From Trifolium pratense (taxonomy: Eukaryota > Streptophyta > Magnoliopsida > Fabales > Fabaceae): a stretch of 64,000 bases of DNA. The DNA lies in NCBI RefSeq assembly GCF_020283565.1, contig NC_060065.1:58522989-58586988 (forward strand). Reading direction: 5' to 3'. The position numbers were made by a program, and so were the translations under genes. The notes beneath the pieces are model-generated. The model ran no database searches. It saw nothing but the letters and a program-made list of their open reading frames with translations, and was not told where the DNA came from. This document shows positions 52,633 through 63,533 of this stretch, in pieces (position 1 is the stretch's first letter; each line of letters starts with the position of its first letter).

Positions 52633-53989
52633 TAGGGTTGGGAATAAGTCAGACTAGCCTATAGGGGCCTACGGCCTAGTATATATAGGTTTAGGTCAAA
52701 ACTTTTTTATAAAACTATTTAGCTAAAGGTCAGACTTCATACCGTTAAAAAAGTCTTTTACGCCTAGTAGGCTGGCCTAATTAAGTAAATATTAATAATA
52801 TTTTCATAACTATTATTATTATATATTAAAATTTAGAAAAATCATTTTTCTACCCCTACAACTATACCTCTACCCCTACAATTTTTTTTCTTCAAATTTT
52901 ACCCTTTATATTTTTGTTAGAATAATTTTACTCTTTATTATTTAAGATAATGAAGTCGAAGTTAACTTATAGTGACATATCAAACTGTCACTAAAAGTCA
53001 CATTTACTTTGAAATAATGAACCGGATTATTCTCAAGAATAAGGTGTTCCGGTAAACAATATTATACTAAAGTGCTTTGAAAAAGAGCACCGGTATTGGT
53101 GCTAATGAGATCCATCTACAGATTTTTGACTTTTAGTGACAGTTTTTTCTGTCATTATAAGTCAAATTTCTTGTATTTAAATTAGTATATTGGTATTCCT
53201 AAAGAATGTATTCCTGTAAACAATATTGTACCAGAATACATTATCATTGAATGCTTACATATTTTTTACTTTTAGTGACAGTTTTGTCTGTCACTATAAG
53301 TCAAATTTCATCAGTATTCCTAAAGAATGTGTTCCGGTAAACAATATTGTACCGGAATAATTTGAAAAAGAGTACCGGTACGGATGAATGCGAGCTGTTT
53401 TTACATATTTTTTGCTTTTAGTGTCAGTTTTGTCTGTCACTATAAAGTCAAAATTCTTTTAATCTCAAATAATAAAGAGTAAAATTATTCTAACAAAAAA
53501 AACAAAGGGTAAAATTGGAAAAAACATTAATTTGTAGGGGTAGAGGTATAATTGTAGGGGTAGGGAAAAAATTCCTAAAATTTGTACATTAATTAAATTA
53601 TAAATCTACTAACTTTTTTCTGTAGTTTAAGTTTATTAATCTACATTAATTTTTCACATATATAAATATATTATTATAAATTAAAATTGAAATATGATAT
53701 CATATATAGTCAAATTCTCTAAAATATCATGTTAAATATCAAAAGGAAGCTTGACATCATTGGTTTATTAGTTCATTAGTAAATTTAAAACTATTTATTT
53801 AAATATAATTATTTATTTAAATATGTTCATGTGAAATAAGTTTTTAAACAGATTAATATGTCATGTCAGACTTTCAAAAGACCAGACATAGCCCCTAAAC
53901 ATAAACCTATACGAGGGCACATGCTAGACTAATGCATTAAGTTTTTTGACAAATCAAACTTAACTCGATCTAGCCTATTGTCAACCCTC
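52633..53989. mobile_element. hAT-like MITE hosting a nested foldback
   Basis: TAGGGTTGGGAATA at the left is inverted at the right as TATTGTCAACCCTC. The flanks CCAATAAA and CCAATAAG form an 8-bp duplication with one mismatch. Subterminal AGACTAGCC and GGCTAGAT words are also inverted. About 1.36 kb, but some 735 bp of this is the nested element. Confidence 0.65.
52842..53577. mobile_element. Nested foldback with about 110-bp inverted ends and hairpin repeats
   Basis: CTACCCCTACAACTATACC at the left and GGTATAATTGTAGGGGTAG at the right begin long inverted arms (to about 52950 and from about 53460). The core repeats a roughly 142-bp unit with TAGTGACAG..CTGTCACTA and GTTCCGGTAAACAATATT words. 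No protein is visible. Confidence 0.7.
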
Positions 53990-54638
53990 CCAATAAGCTA
54001 TCTAACAAGAGAAAACAATAAATTATTTTTTCTATTTTATTTTGGTAGAAAGTAGATTATAATCCAAATATATATATGGGGAACTATTAAGTGAGAAGAC
54101 TTCTTATGATGAGAGATGAGAGGGTTAAACCACAATCCTTAGATGAAACAAATGCTATTTAATTTTTTATATGTGCACATAGACAATTAGTCTTGTCTCT
54201 TTGGTTCCTTCGTCTTTGTAACTCTGTCTTCTCTCTTCCAAGACTCTTCTGCGTGACTGTTGTCGTTGCCAAATAATCACCACTCTTCTTCTCTCTTGTC
54301 ATGTTGTCCATGCAGCCTAACTTCGAGACTTCTCTTTCTGCGTCATCATCCGTTCTTCTACCGCTATTTTGTCTTCAAACTGATTTCTCAAAGTCAAATT
54401 TGAGCTTATTTTTGAGCTTATATAGGCTCCGTTTGACCCGACTTTTTGTTAGTTTTTTATTCTCTTTTTAATCAAAAGTTGGGCCAAAACAAATTTTTAA
54501 TAAAGCTCTTAACAGTAGAAAGCATATATTTTTCAATGTGCAAAATTGAATTAAATGAGCTTCTAGTAAAAGAGGTTGAAACCTACTTTTGAAAAAAAAT
54601 CCGGAGCTTTTTTTGCAATGATCACGCTTCGAATCCTA
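53990..54638. other. Intergenic DNA
   Basis: No gene seen. It includes CT-rich sequence at 54190-54370 and TTTGACCCGACTTTT near 54433, whose inverted counterpart AAAGCCAGGTCAAACGG lies near 55070. This suggests another eroded TIR element around the 54647 MITE. Confidence 0.4.
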
Positions 54639-54841
54639 CTGAAGGCCTATGAAGCATGGACACCGACACGAACACCGGACACGACACAGACACTGACACC
54701 TCGACACCGATAATAATTTTAAAAAATTACATAATTTAGTGTAATCATAAGTGTCGGTGTCAGTGTCTGACACGGACACAGACACGTGTCCAACACCGAC
54801 ACGCCTAATTTGAGAGGTGTCCGTGCTTCATAGCTGAAGGC
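54639..54841. mobile_element. hAT MITE with CTGAAGGC duplication
   Basis: The 187-bp element (54647-54833) has inverted ends CTATGAAGCATGGACACC and CTATGAAGCACGGACACC. A perfect 8-bp duplication CTGAAGGC lies at 54639-54646 and 54834-54841. The interior is rich in GACAC and GTGTC repeats. Confidence 0.9.
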
Positions 54842-55132
54842 TCTTTTTATTATTTTTTCATTTAAATATTATTAGTTGTTATTATCTTTTTTTTAAATTT
54901 GTTTTTTTTTTGTACAAATCTTTTTTTAAAAAAATATTTTACCAAACAAATTTTAGATTAAAAATAACTTTGAAGCTAAAAAAAACAACAATTACCAAAC
55001 AACTTTTGCTCTATTTTTTGAAAGTTCTTATTTTCACTTTTAACTTCCAGTTAGCTTTTGAGACCTAAAAAAGCCAGGTCAAACGGACCCATAATACAAC
55101 TTATACAAATAAAAACGCTTTTAAGTACTAGG

Positions 55133-55567
55133 GTTAAATATGTTTTTACTTCCTACATTTTGCGAAATTGTCAACAATGGTCCCTACATTTTAAAAATAG
55201 TAAAAAAAAAAACCTATAAAATTTTCCGTTATCGATATTAGTCCAATCTGTCAAAAAATTTCCACGTCACCAACGGAAACCTTTTGTGGCTAAAATGTAG
55301 GGACCATTCTTGACAATTTCGCAAAATGAAGGACTAAAATGTTTAAGGTTAAATATGTTATTAGTCCTTGCATTTTGCGAAATTGTCAAGAATGGTCCCT
55401 ACATTTTAGCCACAAAAGATTTTCGTTAGTGAAGTGGAAAAAACTTGACGGATTGGATTAATCTCGATAACGGAAAATTTTATGGGACTTTTTTTAACCA
55501 TTTTTAAAATGTATTGGATCATTCTTAACAATTTCGCAAAATATAGGGACTAATAACATATTTAACC
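55133..55567. mobile_element. 435-bp near-palindromic MITE (GGTTAAATATG family)
   Basis: The left half (GGTTAAATATGTTTTTAC.., GCGAAATTGTCAACAATGG) and right half (..AACATATTTAACC) are inverted copies meeting near 55345. ATTTTGCGAAATTGTCA occurs in both. RNA from either strand would form a roughly 200-bp hairpin. Related to 22470-22558. Confidence 0.8.
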
Positions 55568-56167
55568 ATGAGAAAACAACTTATAAAGATACAATTTTTG
55601 TAAGTGAAAACTTATGAATTAACATAAAAGTTTATTTATTTGCATATCCTATTTTCACAAGGTTAAAATAATTCAAATCCAAACGGGTTCATATTCAATA
55701 TAATTACACATTGATGAAAAATTGATATTTGATAGTATTCATCGAGATAAATCTAACAAGATTTCATATGCTAATATTTTTCTATATACATTAGTAAAAA
55801 AATACGGTTAAAGTAGTTTGAATGAATAGTACACACGGTAAAATTGCAACAATTATTTTAGATCGGAGGGAGTATTTCATTAAAATACTGTATGGATGTA
55901 AAATCCTCTTAACGAGTGCTATGCAAATTATTAACAGATTTTTACATATAAAATGAACAAATATTTTATAAAAATACTACGTTAACACATAATCATACCA
56001 AATGGGGACCGATTCTTGTTTATTTATTCAAGGGAAACAAATTATGGAAAAGAACCTGACTTGTACAACAAAAGCAAAGGTATATAAAAAAAAATAAAAA
56101 AATAAAAAAATCATACCAAATTCATTTTGTACATATGCGCAAAAACTACATACACATAATCAGTTGC
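55568..56167. other. Intergenic DNA and TGD1 3' region
   Basis: A Stowaway-like end (GATCGGAGGGAGTA) lies at 55862-55875 without a clear partner. No gene is seen. Confidence 0.45.
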
Positions 56168-57320
56168 TTAAATGCAATTCTTTAGCTGATCTCCAGCTCC
56201 TTGGAAGAAACAACAAGAAAGCGCAAAATCAGCAATGAAGATACCAACAAGAGAAATAACAACAGCTGAAGTTGTTGATTCTCCAACACCTTTAGCACCT
56301 CCCATAGTTGTAACTCCCCAAGCACAGCTCACAATAGATATAATACCACCAAAAACTCCTGACTTGATCATTGCACTAATAATATCCCATGCTCTGAGCG
56401 ATCGCTGAGCCGAATCCAAAATAATGTTAATGCTAATTCCATAAACACCATCAGCGAGTAGGGCGCTAGACGCCAGCCCTAATGTAAAACATAACAAGGT
56501 CAAAAGAGGTAAAGCAATACAAGAAGCAATCACTCTCGGTGTCACTAGATAATCAACAGGGTCTGATCCAAGAACTCGCAATGTGTCGATTTGTTCAGAA
56601 ACCTGCATAGTTCCTAATTCTGCTGCAAAAGCACTTCCAATGCGTCCTGCGACGACTATCGCTGTAACCACAGGACTTAGCTCCCTAGAGAATGCTAAAG
56701 CTAAAACACCACCTACTGATCTATTCAACCCTAACCTAGTGAACTCTCTCACAAATTGTATTGTGAATGCCATGCCAACAAAGGCTGAGGTTAAAAGACA
56801 TACTCCGACCGACTTTGGACCAACTCTCTCTAGTTGTTGAAGAGTATTCCTCCAATGAACCTTTCCCTTTAAAATCTTCATAATCACCTGCCCTGCTAGG
56901 ATTAAAACTGATAATCCCCTCCATAGGTACCTTGGTGGTGACCAATTGCTGAGAAACATTGGTGATATAACATTAGGAACATGGTTTGTGTTCATTTCAT
57001 CATCCATTGTAGAAGCAGTTGGGTGGCCATCATTTGTGTTAGGAAGTACAAACAATCGCTTTTGATTAATGGTGACGGGCGAGTTATAAATACAAGGCCT
57101 CCTATTGAATTCGCATTTTGAATCGAATTGAGAGATATATGGTGCACGAATCTTCACCAAACTACTCTTTGCATTTGTACTTAAGTTTCTGCAATATGGT
57201 TACAATCAATTAAATATTGCTAAAGAAAACCGACGTTATAAAACTGAGGAAGAAAAAAAAAAGGAGAATCAACCTGTAAGAGAAGCAGAATACATGATGG
57301 CTATAAAATGCTGTTTGCAT
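56168..57320 (-). CDS. TGD1: TGD1-like permease of the chloroplast ER-to-plastid lipid ABC transporter
   Basis: Two exons, 57274-57320 and 56168-57188, spliced GT..AG, give 355 codons (Arabidopsis TGD1 is about 350). Exon 1 starts MQTAFYSHHVFCFSYR, and residues 1 to about 90 are Ser/Asn/basic-rich, fitting a plastid transit peptide. From about residue 95 comes the MlaE/permease domain: WRNTLQQLERVGPKSVGVCL, membrane segments, FSRELSPVVTAIVVAGRIGS, AFAAELGTMQVSEQIDTLRV, LGSDPVDYLVTPRVIASCIA, and a Gly-rich C-terminal segment GVFGGIISIVSCAWGVTTM. TGD1 is the inner-envelope permease that works with TGD2 (substrate binding) and TGD3 (ATPase) to bring ER lipid into the chloroplast. No break is seen. 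The short first exon is my reading of the splice signals; the long exon alone has no ATG near its 5' end. Confidence 0.93.
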
Positions 57321-58330
57321 GGTCAGATCCTTGACTTACAGACTCTGATTGAATTTAAGGGGTAATCCAATTTAATACATTAAGGAAATCCACAAAGCGT
57401 GATAGACTGAAGTATCAAAGCTCTACAATCTGTGTGTCACAATTTCAAAATCTTGATAAACAAATGAGAACAGACTAAATAAACATATCATAAAATAAAA
57501 AGAAAGTAGAAAGATTACACTATGGCTCCCATATTTGGGTCTGTGGCAGTTTCATGGGATTTTCTACTTCTGACATGCAGATAGACTAGACAACCTTTCT
57601 CTACATTCCTAACTAATTCATTTCTCTGTTTTGGACAACAACTTATCATCCCTCGTTGTAGCACTCTTCACTAATAAGTGTTCTTTTTCCATTGAAAAAA
57701 AAAACCAGGTGGGTCGTAGACTAAGCCTATGTTTTGTTCAACGTCTAGACCTCCCAAAATCACATTTGGATTAATGTGATTTGACTACAAATTTGTTACA
57801 TTTAGCTTCCAGCCTCAAAATTGATTTCATATCCAAAATCAATTCTACCTAAAAGGTAATATTTCTAGCCTCTACAATACCATAGACTCAATTCTCAAAA
57901 TTATTAAAAGTGGACGACATAATTAAGGACATATATATAAACACACAAAAAAAATTATTCAAACATGAATTTATAAAAATCACTTCATTTCGTGAAGGTA
58001 TCCAAACTTTATGTGCAACCCACATTCAACCAAAATCAATTTTATATAATCAATCCAATGAAAATCAACTTTTGTCACAGCAGAACCAAGCCAAATTTCA
58101 TAAAGGAAAGGCTTTTCATTAAAATGGTATGAATATATAGGATTGGTGTGACAAGGTACCCAAAGGGTACCAAATTGAGAGGCAACCAAAACTGTAAAAA
58201 ATTTAGGAGATGGCATTAGTTTTCATTTAATGAAAATAAAGGGAAATGCTTAAAGACTTTGCAAACTGGTCTAGAAAATAGATCTGGTTTGGGAGTTTAA
58301 GAAAAAGTGAAAACTAATTATTTAAGGCAA
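57321..58330. other. Upstream region of TGD1
   Basis: About 1 kb that should include the TGD1 promoter and 5' UTR. It is AT-rich and contains no coding sequence that I can support. No distinct TATA box could be assigned. Confidence 0.45.
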
Positions 58331-58339
58331 ATGCTAACG

Positions 58340-58366
58340 AGTGTCCCCGGGGCACTCTTTAGCAAG
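58340..58366. repeat. GC hairpin at a repeat border
   Basis: GAGTGTCCCCGGGGCACTC folds almost perfectly within a TGCTAACGAG..TTTAGCAAG context. It looks like the tip of a repeat, but no partner end is found. Confidence 0.4.
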
Positions 58367-59079
58367 ACCCATTAAATTTGTAACCTAAAGATAGTTACCC
58401 TAAAGCTAATTGTGTGAACTAATTACTAACATTGACAATGTTAATTTTATTTTAAGGCTGAAAGGGTTAAGTTAAGTAGTGACTCTAATCAGTAATCACA
58501 AAGGTAAAGCACTAATTAATAGGAATAAAATGTAGTCTATGTGATCCGACTCCTCCAAAGTGAGCAACACACTTTGGACAATAAAGTGAGTAGTATGTAT
58601 GGACCACTGATTAACAAATCATGGGGGAATATTGCAAGTATATCATAACAAATCATAATATTTTCATTTTCCTCACTTTAGAGGAGCAAAAGTCTTTAAT
58701 ATCTAAATAGCTATTACAGTATTTCAAAACCCAATAATATTACTGCAAAATACAGACACGGAGACAGAATTAAAAACAAGCATATAAGTTTTAATTTAGA
58801 ATACAAAAATAGGAGAGAGATGAATTTGACCATCCCAAGAGAAAATGAATGGGAAGGGGGCGTCTTAGCTACCCTTCAGGCTAATTATAAGAATAGGATG
58901 ACTTACCTTTACTGTAAGGCTTTTTGGAAGCCTGCTCCGAGTAAACTCGCGATTGCGGACAATTCTCTATATTGACTGTCTCGAGGAGGGAATTCCTTAA
59001 GACTACCACAGCCTCCGCTGCTGGTTTCCGATCTAATCATGCATGTGATTCTTTCAATCAGCATGCTCTTCTCCGATGT
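58367..59079. other. Intergenic DNA with an unexplained GC-richer patch
   Basis: 58900-59060 is richer in GC. It has a short plus-strand open stretch with SRREFLKTTTASAAGFRSN, but no start, no family match that I know and a stop soon after. I do not call a gene. Confidence 0.35.
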
Positions 59080-59346
59080 ATTCTTTTAGGCGAAGAAGCG
59101 GTTTATACAATAGTGGGGTTACTTACCAGAGAGTTTGGGTAATGTGGGTTGGCTTGGATTACTTAGGTGATTCGTGTAACAGCACAGGCCCCACCAACTT
59201 AGGTGATCCCGGCACTGCCACCTCACGACCTTCTCCACCCCCCTCTCTGGTGGAGTTTTTGCCTTCCGTGGGAATCGAACCATGTACCCTGGGGTTCAAG
59301 TACATGTTCAATCCATTCCCACTACCAATTGAGCTAGTATAGCTTA
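59080..59346 (-). mobile_element. tRNA-derived SINE
   Basis: The minus strand starts near 59346 with TAGCTCAATTGGTAGTGGG (A box) and GGTTCGATTCC (B box) about 45 nt later, as in tRNA-type pol III promoters. It continues with about 190 bp of unrelated body. CTTAGGTGAT-like words recur twice. No poly-A or T tail and no flanking duplication could be fixed. Confidence 0.65.
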
Positions 59347-59414
59347 CAAATTGCATACTAAAATTCCTATTAGTATCTAAAATTACAACAGCAAGAAATC
59401 ATAATCTTATCTTA

Positions 59415-59440
59415 TCTTATTATACTAAAGGCAAGGCTGT
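59415..59440 (+). other. Possible Helitron 5' end
   Basis: TCTTATTATACTAAAGGC after A has the look of plant Helitron 5' termini. No 3' hairpin-CTRR end is seen before 64000. It matters because gene fragments on the same strand follow. Confidence 0.35.
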
Positions 59441-59781
59441 TTTGGAAGCCCTAATTCTTTGGTGATTTGAAACCCTAATCCCTTGCCCAATGAACCCTTT
59501 ACACCTTTGTATATTGGCCAATCATATCTTGACATCTCTAGGTTTCAATCTTCACATTCATTCTAGGTTTAGGTTTATATTCATATACCATCTTACACAT
59601 GGCTTAATATAATTCTTTGCATGTCTCATGTGGACCCTCCTATAATTGCTGCAAACAACTGGCTGGTTTTGAGATTGCTGGTTTATAGAAACAATTGGCA
59701 CAAGTAGTTTATGGAAACAATTGTGGTTTTATGATTACTTTCCCAATGTTTTTTCATTTGTCAAATTTTTCTCTCTCTCTT

Positions 59782-59802
59782 CCCCCCCCCCCCCCCCCCC
59801 CC
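59782..59802. repeat. Run of 21 C
   Basis: A pure C run within a CT-rich leader. The exact length may be unreliable in assembly. Confidence 0.85.
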
Positions 59803-59899
59803 TCCTCTCTCGTACGCTCTCACTCTTTCTCCTCACACTTTCATCTCTCTTTCTCCTCCCCATCTCATCCTTCACCATAACATCCACACCACAGCCTCC

Positions 59900-60403
59900 A
59901 CCACCATCTACAAATCAACCACTCGTAAGAGTGAGGGAGTGGCCGAGTGACAGAAGCCGACGGGAGAGAAGTTCTGGCGAGGAGGAGGAGTTCCGGCTGA
60001 GAGAGTTCTTGTGGCCGTTTGTGGTGACACGGCGGTGCTTGGCAACGGCGGCAATGAAGCTTCTTGCTCCTTCTTTCCTCTGGTTCGATCTCAAATTGTA
60101 TGCTCTATTTATTTGTTTTTTTTTCGTTGCTTTTTTTTTTTTTGTTGTTGGTGAGGATGTGGTGGTTATAGTGGATGGTGTTCTCTTCCATCGATCCTCT
60201 GTGGTGAAACTAAGTGGAATGTCTGAAAGAGCTTATATTAAATCTATAATTTCCTTTTATAGATTTATTTTTTGATTTATTTAGATTTTCCTGTTTTTTA
60301 ATTGATGAATTTGGTGTTTTAGGTTGAAGCTAGATGTGAGAGAATTGGCGATTCAATTCGGTTGTGTTCGGATTATACCTTATGTTCGTGACGGTCTTAA
60401 GCT
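59900..60403 (+). pseudogene. Unidentified two-exon leader fragment
   Basis: A pyrimidine-rich leader (59765-59880) precedes ATG 60053 (MKLLAPSFLWFDLKL). Donor GTATGC near 60098 and acceptor TTTTAG near 60323 could join it to LKLDVRELAIQFGCVRIIPY and VRDGLKL, with donor GTAAGT at 60404. I do not recognise the protein. The exon signals are good, but no continuation in frame is evident; the next recognisable exon is a kinase fragment. Either a captured gene start or the 5' end of a decayed gene. Confidence 0.45.
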
Positions 60404-60563
60404 GTAAGTTATTGATTTTGTGGTTTTAATAATGTCTGCTACATGTTTGATGAAATGCTATTGAGAAAAAAGACTAAAATGTGTTGCTGAAAACCTAGGA
60501 TAGATAAATGCAAGTGATTATTTGGATAACATGTCCGAATCGTAATTCTGGATTTGATTACAG

Positions 60564-61116
60564 GATTATAATGCAAAGCTTTCTGATTTTGGCCTGGCAA
60601 GGGATGGTCCGAATGACAACGGAAGCCACGTCTCCACCAGGATAATGGGAACCGAGGGATATGCAGATCCCGAATATGTAGACTCGGGTATTTTCGGCTT
60701 GATGTTTCTCATTTTTTTAAATTTTGTTAAGGTATTACTGATTCAACTTAGTAGCCTTACTTACGGTTAATCGCTAAAATCGTTGTTATTGTAGGCCATC
60801 TTACTACTAATAGTGATGTCTATAGTTTTGGAGTTGTCCTGCTAGAAATATTAACTGGTGAGTTGGTACTTGACATGACTAAATATGGAAGAGACAACTT
60901 GGTCTATAAGAGGCATACAAGGTAGCCACTCTTGCTTTGCAATGCCTATCATTAGAATCCAAGTTCAGGCCTAACATGAATGAAGTTGTTAGAACTTTGG
61001 AGAAGCTGCAAGTTCCTAATTTGAATGTAGGCAATCTAAAGCATGCTGATGGACAATCTCCAAACTTGGTAGAACTGACTGTCCTGCAGACAGACCAGGG
61101 AATCCACCTTGCATGA
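60564..61116 (+). pseudogene. RLCK-VII (PBL/APK1-like) kinase C-lobe fragment
   Basis: Exon 60564-60687 reads [16 protein letters not shown] and then [20 protein letters not shown]: the DFG magnesium motif, activation loop and APE-type motif, with Ala changed to Asp in YADPE. Exon 60795 onward reads [22 protein letters not shown] and NLVYKR, then the frame breaks. [20 protein letters not shown] and EVVRTLEKLQVPN follow at 60922-61017, with stop TGA 61114-61116. The ATP-binding lobe and the HRD catalytic loop are absent. The first exon starts at the conserved RLCK-VII intron position, so the piece came from genomic DNA and not from a retrocopy. Confidence 0.85.
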
Positions 61117-61865
61117 TTTGCTGGTGATGTTGTCCATGATCACAGGTACCTCTGTAGCTAATATATTCAAAACCAAACTTTTCTTTACATTTCTACATTA
61201 CATTTCTACATTACATTTCTTTACTTTTCTTTATTGGGGTGCTGTGGTTTCTCCTAATCTATTTTGTAACAGTACATTTGAAGGTCTAGGTTATATTCTG
61301 TTTATGTGAGATAAGTCTTGCCAATAAATTTTGCCATCGAATGAAATGAGATAAGATTAGACTTATTAATTCAATGGTGAAAAATATACTTATGCATCCT
61401 GCAAAACTATTTTATTTGTGTATGTTAGATAAAACCATTATTTCATGCTTAGCTTTCATGTATACATGATTCTTTCTGGCTATTGATGAAAAACATTGGC
61501 CAAGATTTTTTTTCTGTCATCATTATGCGAAACAAACAACATTTAAAATTGATTTGGAATATGATACAAAGTCCGGTGTTTATGGCTGTTGCTTTTTATT
61601 TATGTGCAAAGAAACACAAGGTACATTTGTAATAATCTCAATACAAACACATGGCATGTGGTTATATATTGTAATGACATGATTTGTGATTGTTCTTTGC
61701 AGCTCAAAGTTGATAAGATTAAGCTAATTGAACTCTGGTACATCTGAAGCTGAATTTTCCAGTGTAAGTGTTTTATATGTACAATGAATATCTAATGTGT
61801 GATGATTTTATTAAGCTTGTGAGTGGTGTTCATGAATTTAAATGAATTGTGAATGGGTGCTGCAG

Positions 61866-62150
61866 GTTTCTACTACTATGAAAGATTTGTGCCATGATGT
61901 TTTTGGGGTAGCTAAAGAAAAGAAAGATCCTAAAGAAGTTAAGACCAATAGAGGTATACCATTTTTTTAGCTTTATGTATTGCTTTACAATGTATACTTT
62001 ATTCAGATTATTTTTTCAGTTCCTGTTTTTGCATTAAGTATGTTCTTTCCTGCTTTTCCTGCTCTTTGTGCAGATTTGCTTGATGTCTTACCAAGCAAAA
62101 GAAAAGCTGAGGACGGTAGCTATTTGTCTGATGATGGAGCAGAGGTATAA
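61866..62150 (+). pseudogene. Unidentified exon fragments between kinase and calcium-ATPase pieces
   Basis: Two open blocks with splice-like borders: 61866-61953 (VSTTMKDLCHDVFGVAKEKK and DPKEVKTNR) and 62073-62144 (DLLDVLPSKRKAEDGSYLS and DDGAE), the second followed by GTATAA. They read in compatible frames. Charged, KR-rich composition suggests a nuclear protein. I do not recognise the family. Confidence 0.4.
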
Positions 62151-62672
62151 ATGGCTAATAACTCTATGAAACTTGCATAACTAAAGATTATTTTCATTTC
62201 GGTTCCTTGTGTTATCTATGGATATAAATTTTGGAAAGGGTTATTTTCTCTTTTGATTTTCAAACAGACATCCTATTCTTGGTAGCAAAGATTGATGTCG
62301 GTCGGTGAGTGACGATGGTGGATTAAGACACCCCGGCTGCATTTCTACCAGATGACTGCCAATTGGATGCTCATCGTACAATTGCATATATTGAAAAGGT
62401 TTGCATTCTTGGTCCATTTTTCTTTGCATATCTTTTACCTTTACTAATGTCATGCCGCTGTTATATGACTGCAGACATATAATAATGATTTCATTAAAAA
62501 TATTCAATTTCTACCTATAATTTATGAAGGAGTTGTCTATCTGTACATTTCTCACACAAAGAAATGTTGAAAATTATAGTTTCTTTCTGACACCATGTCT
62601 CTGGAATATGCTTCCACCGGTTAAATTTACATGGCTTTTGAATATTTTTTTTAATAGTGTGTTAAAATACAG

Positions 62673-63533
62673 GACCCTTGCCGACCTGGTGTCAAGGATT
62701 CAGTACAGCTTTGCCAAAAAGCCGGGGTTAAGGTATTATAAATCTCTGGTTTTGAATGTTTTTTAGTGTCCCAAAAGGCTCTTATTGTTGAATGAACATG
62801 TTTAGTTTTTTCATTTCGAAGTGTCATCGTTGTCATGATGCTGGTGCAGTGATAGTAGACAATATGCAAGTTATGTTAAAATTGTGAAACGTACAACATG
62901 ACTTGCATACTAATATAACTCTAGCCACTTAAATTGAAAACTGTCAATTTTGGGTATTTGTGAGGACATTGCTCCTGTGGACCATCATTTGATGGACTGT
63001 GTCAACATATGCATTGTATTTTCTTTCTAATTTGACCCCAAAGATTTTAAGGATCCAAATTCATATTATTAAACTCATTTGGTTTTCAATGGCTTGCAAA
63101 TTGATCATCTGAAATTTCCTTATGCATTTTTTATATATAATTTTTTGATTTCACCGTTTGGATTTCTGATCCCAGGTAAAGATGGTCACGGGTGACAATG
63201 TGAAAACTGCAAAGGCAATTGCTGTGGAATGTGGAATACTTAGTTCACTTGCTGATGCTATTGAGAGAACTGTCATTGAAGGCAAAACATTTCGAGCCTT
63301 GTCAGATTCAGAAAGAGAAGAAATTGCGGACTCAATATCGGTAGAGTCTAGCTACTATGGCATCCTTATTTTTGTGCTCTTAGTGATATACATTATTAAT
63401 GAATATTGTCTATTAGGTTATGGGAAGGTCATCTCCCAATGACAAACTATTGTTAGTACAAGCATTAAGGAGGAAGGGTCATGTTGTGGCTGTTACTGGG
63501 GATGGAACGAATGATGCTCCTGCACTTCACAAG
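62673..63533 (+). pseudogene. ACA-type (P2B) calcium-ATPase, internal exons only
   Basis: Three exons: 62673-62732 (DPCRPGVKDSVQLCQKAGVK), 63176-63340 (VKMVTGDNVKTAKAIAVECG, FRALSDSEREEIADSIS) and 63417-63533 ([36 protein letters not shown]). This is the phosphorylation/nucleotide-domain end of an autoinhibited plasma-membrane-type calcium pump near ACA8/ACA10. [11 protein letters not shown] is the hinge motif that binds magnesium. Frames join cleanly, so these exons are not damaged. The expected next exon (ADIGLAMG) is not in the last 460 bp, and nothing recognisable of the pump lies upstream of 62673. It may be a captured fragment, or a gene continuing beyond the window. Confidence 0.8.

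Noticed and set aside
58900..59060. Secreted or Tat-like protein from SRREFLKTTTASAAG
   Set aside because: No start codon, short frame, no family support, and it abuts a SINE. Likely coincidence.
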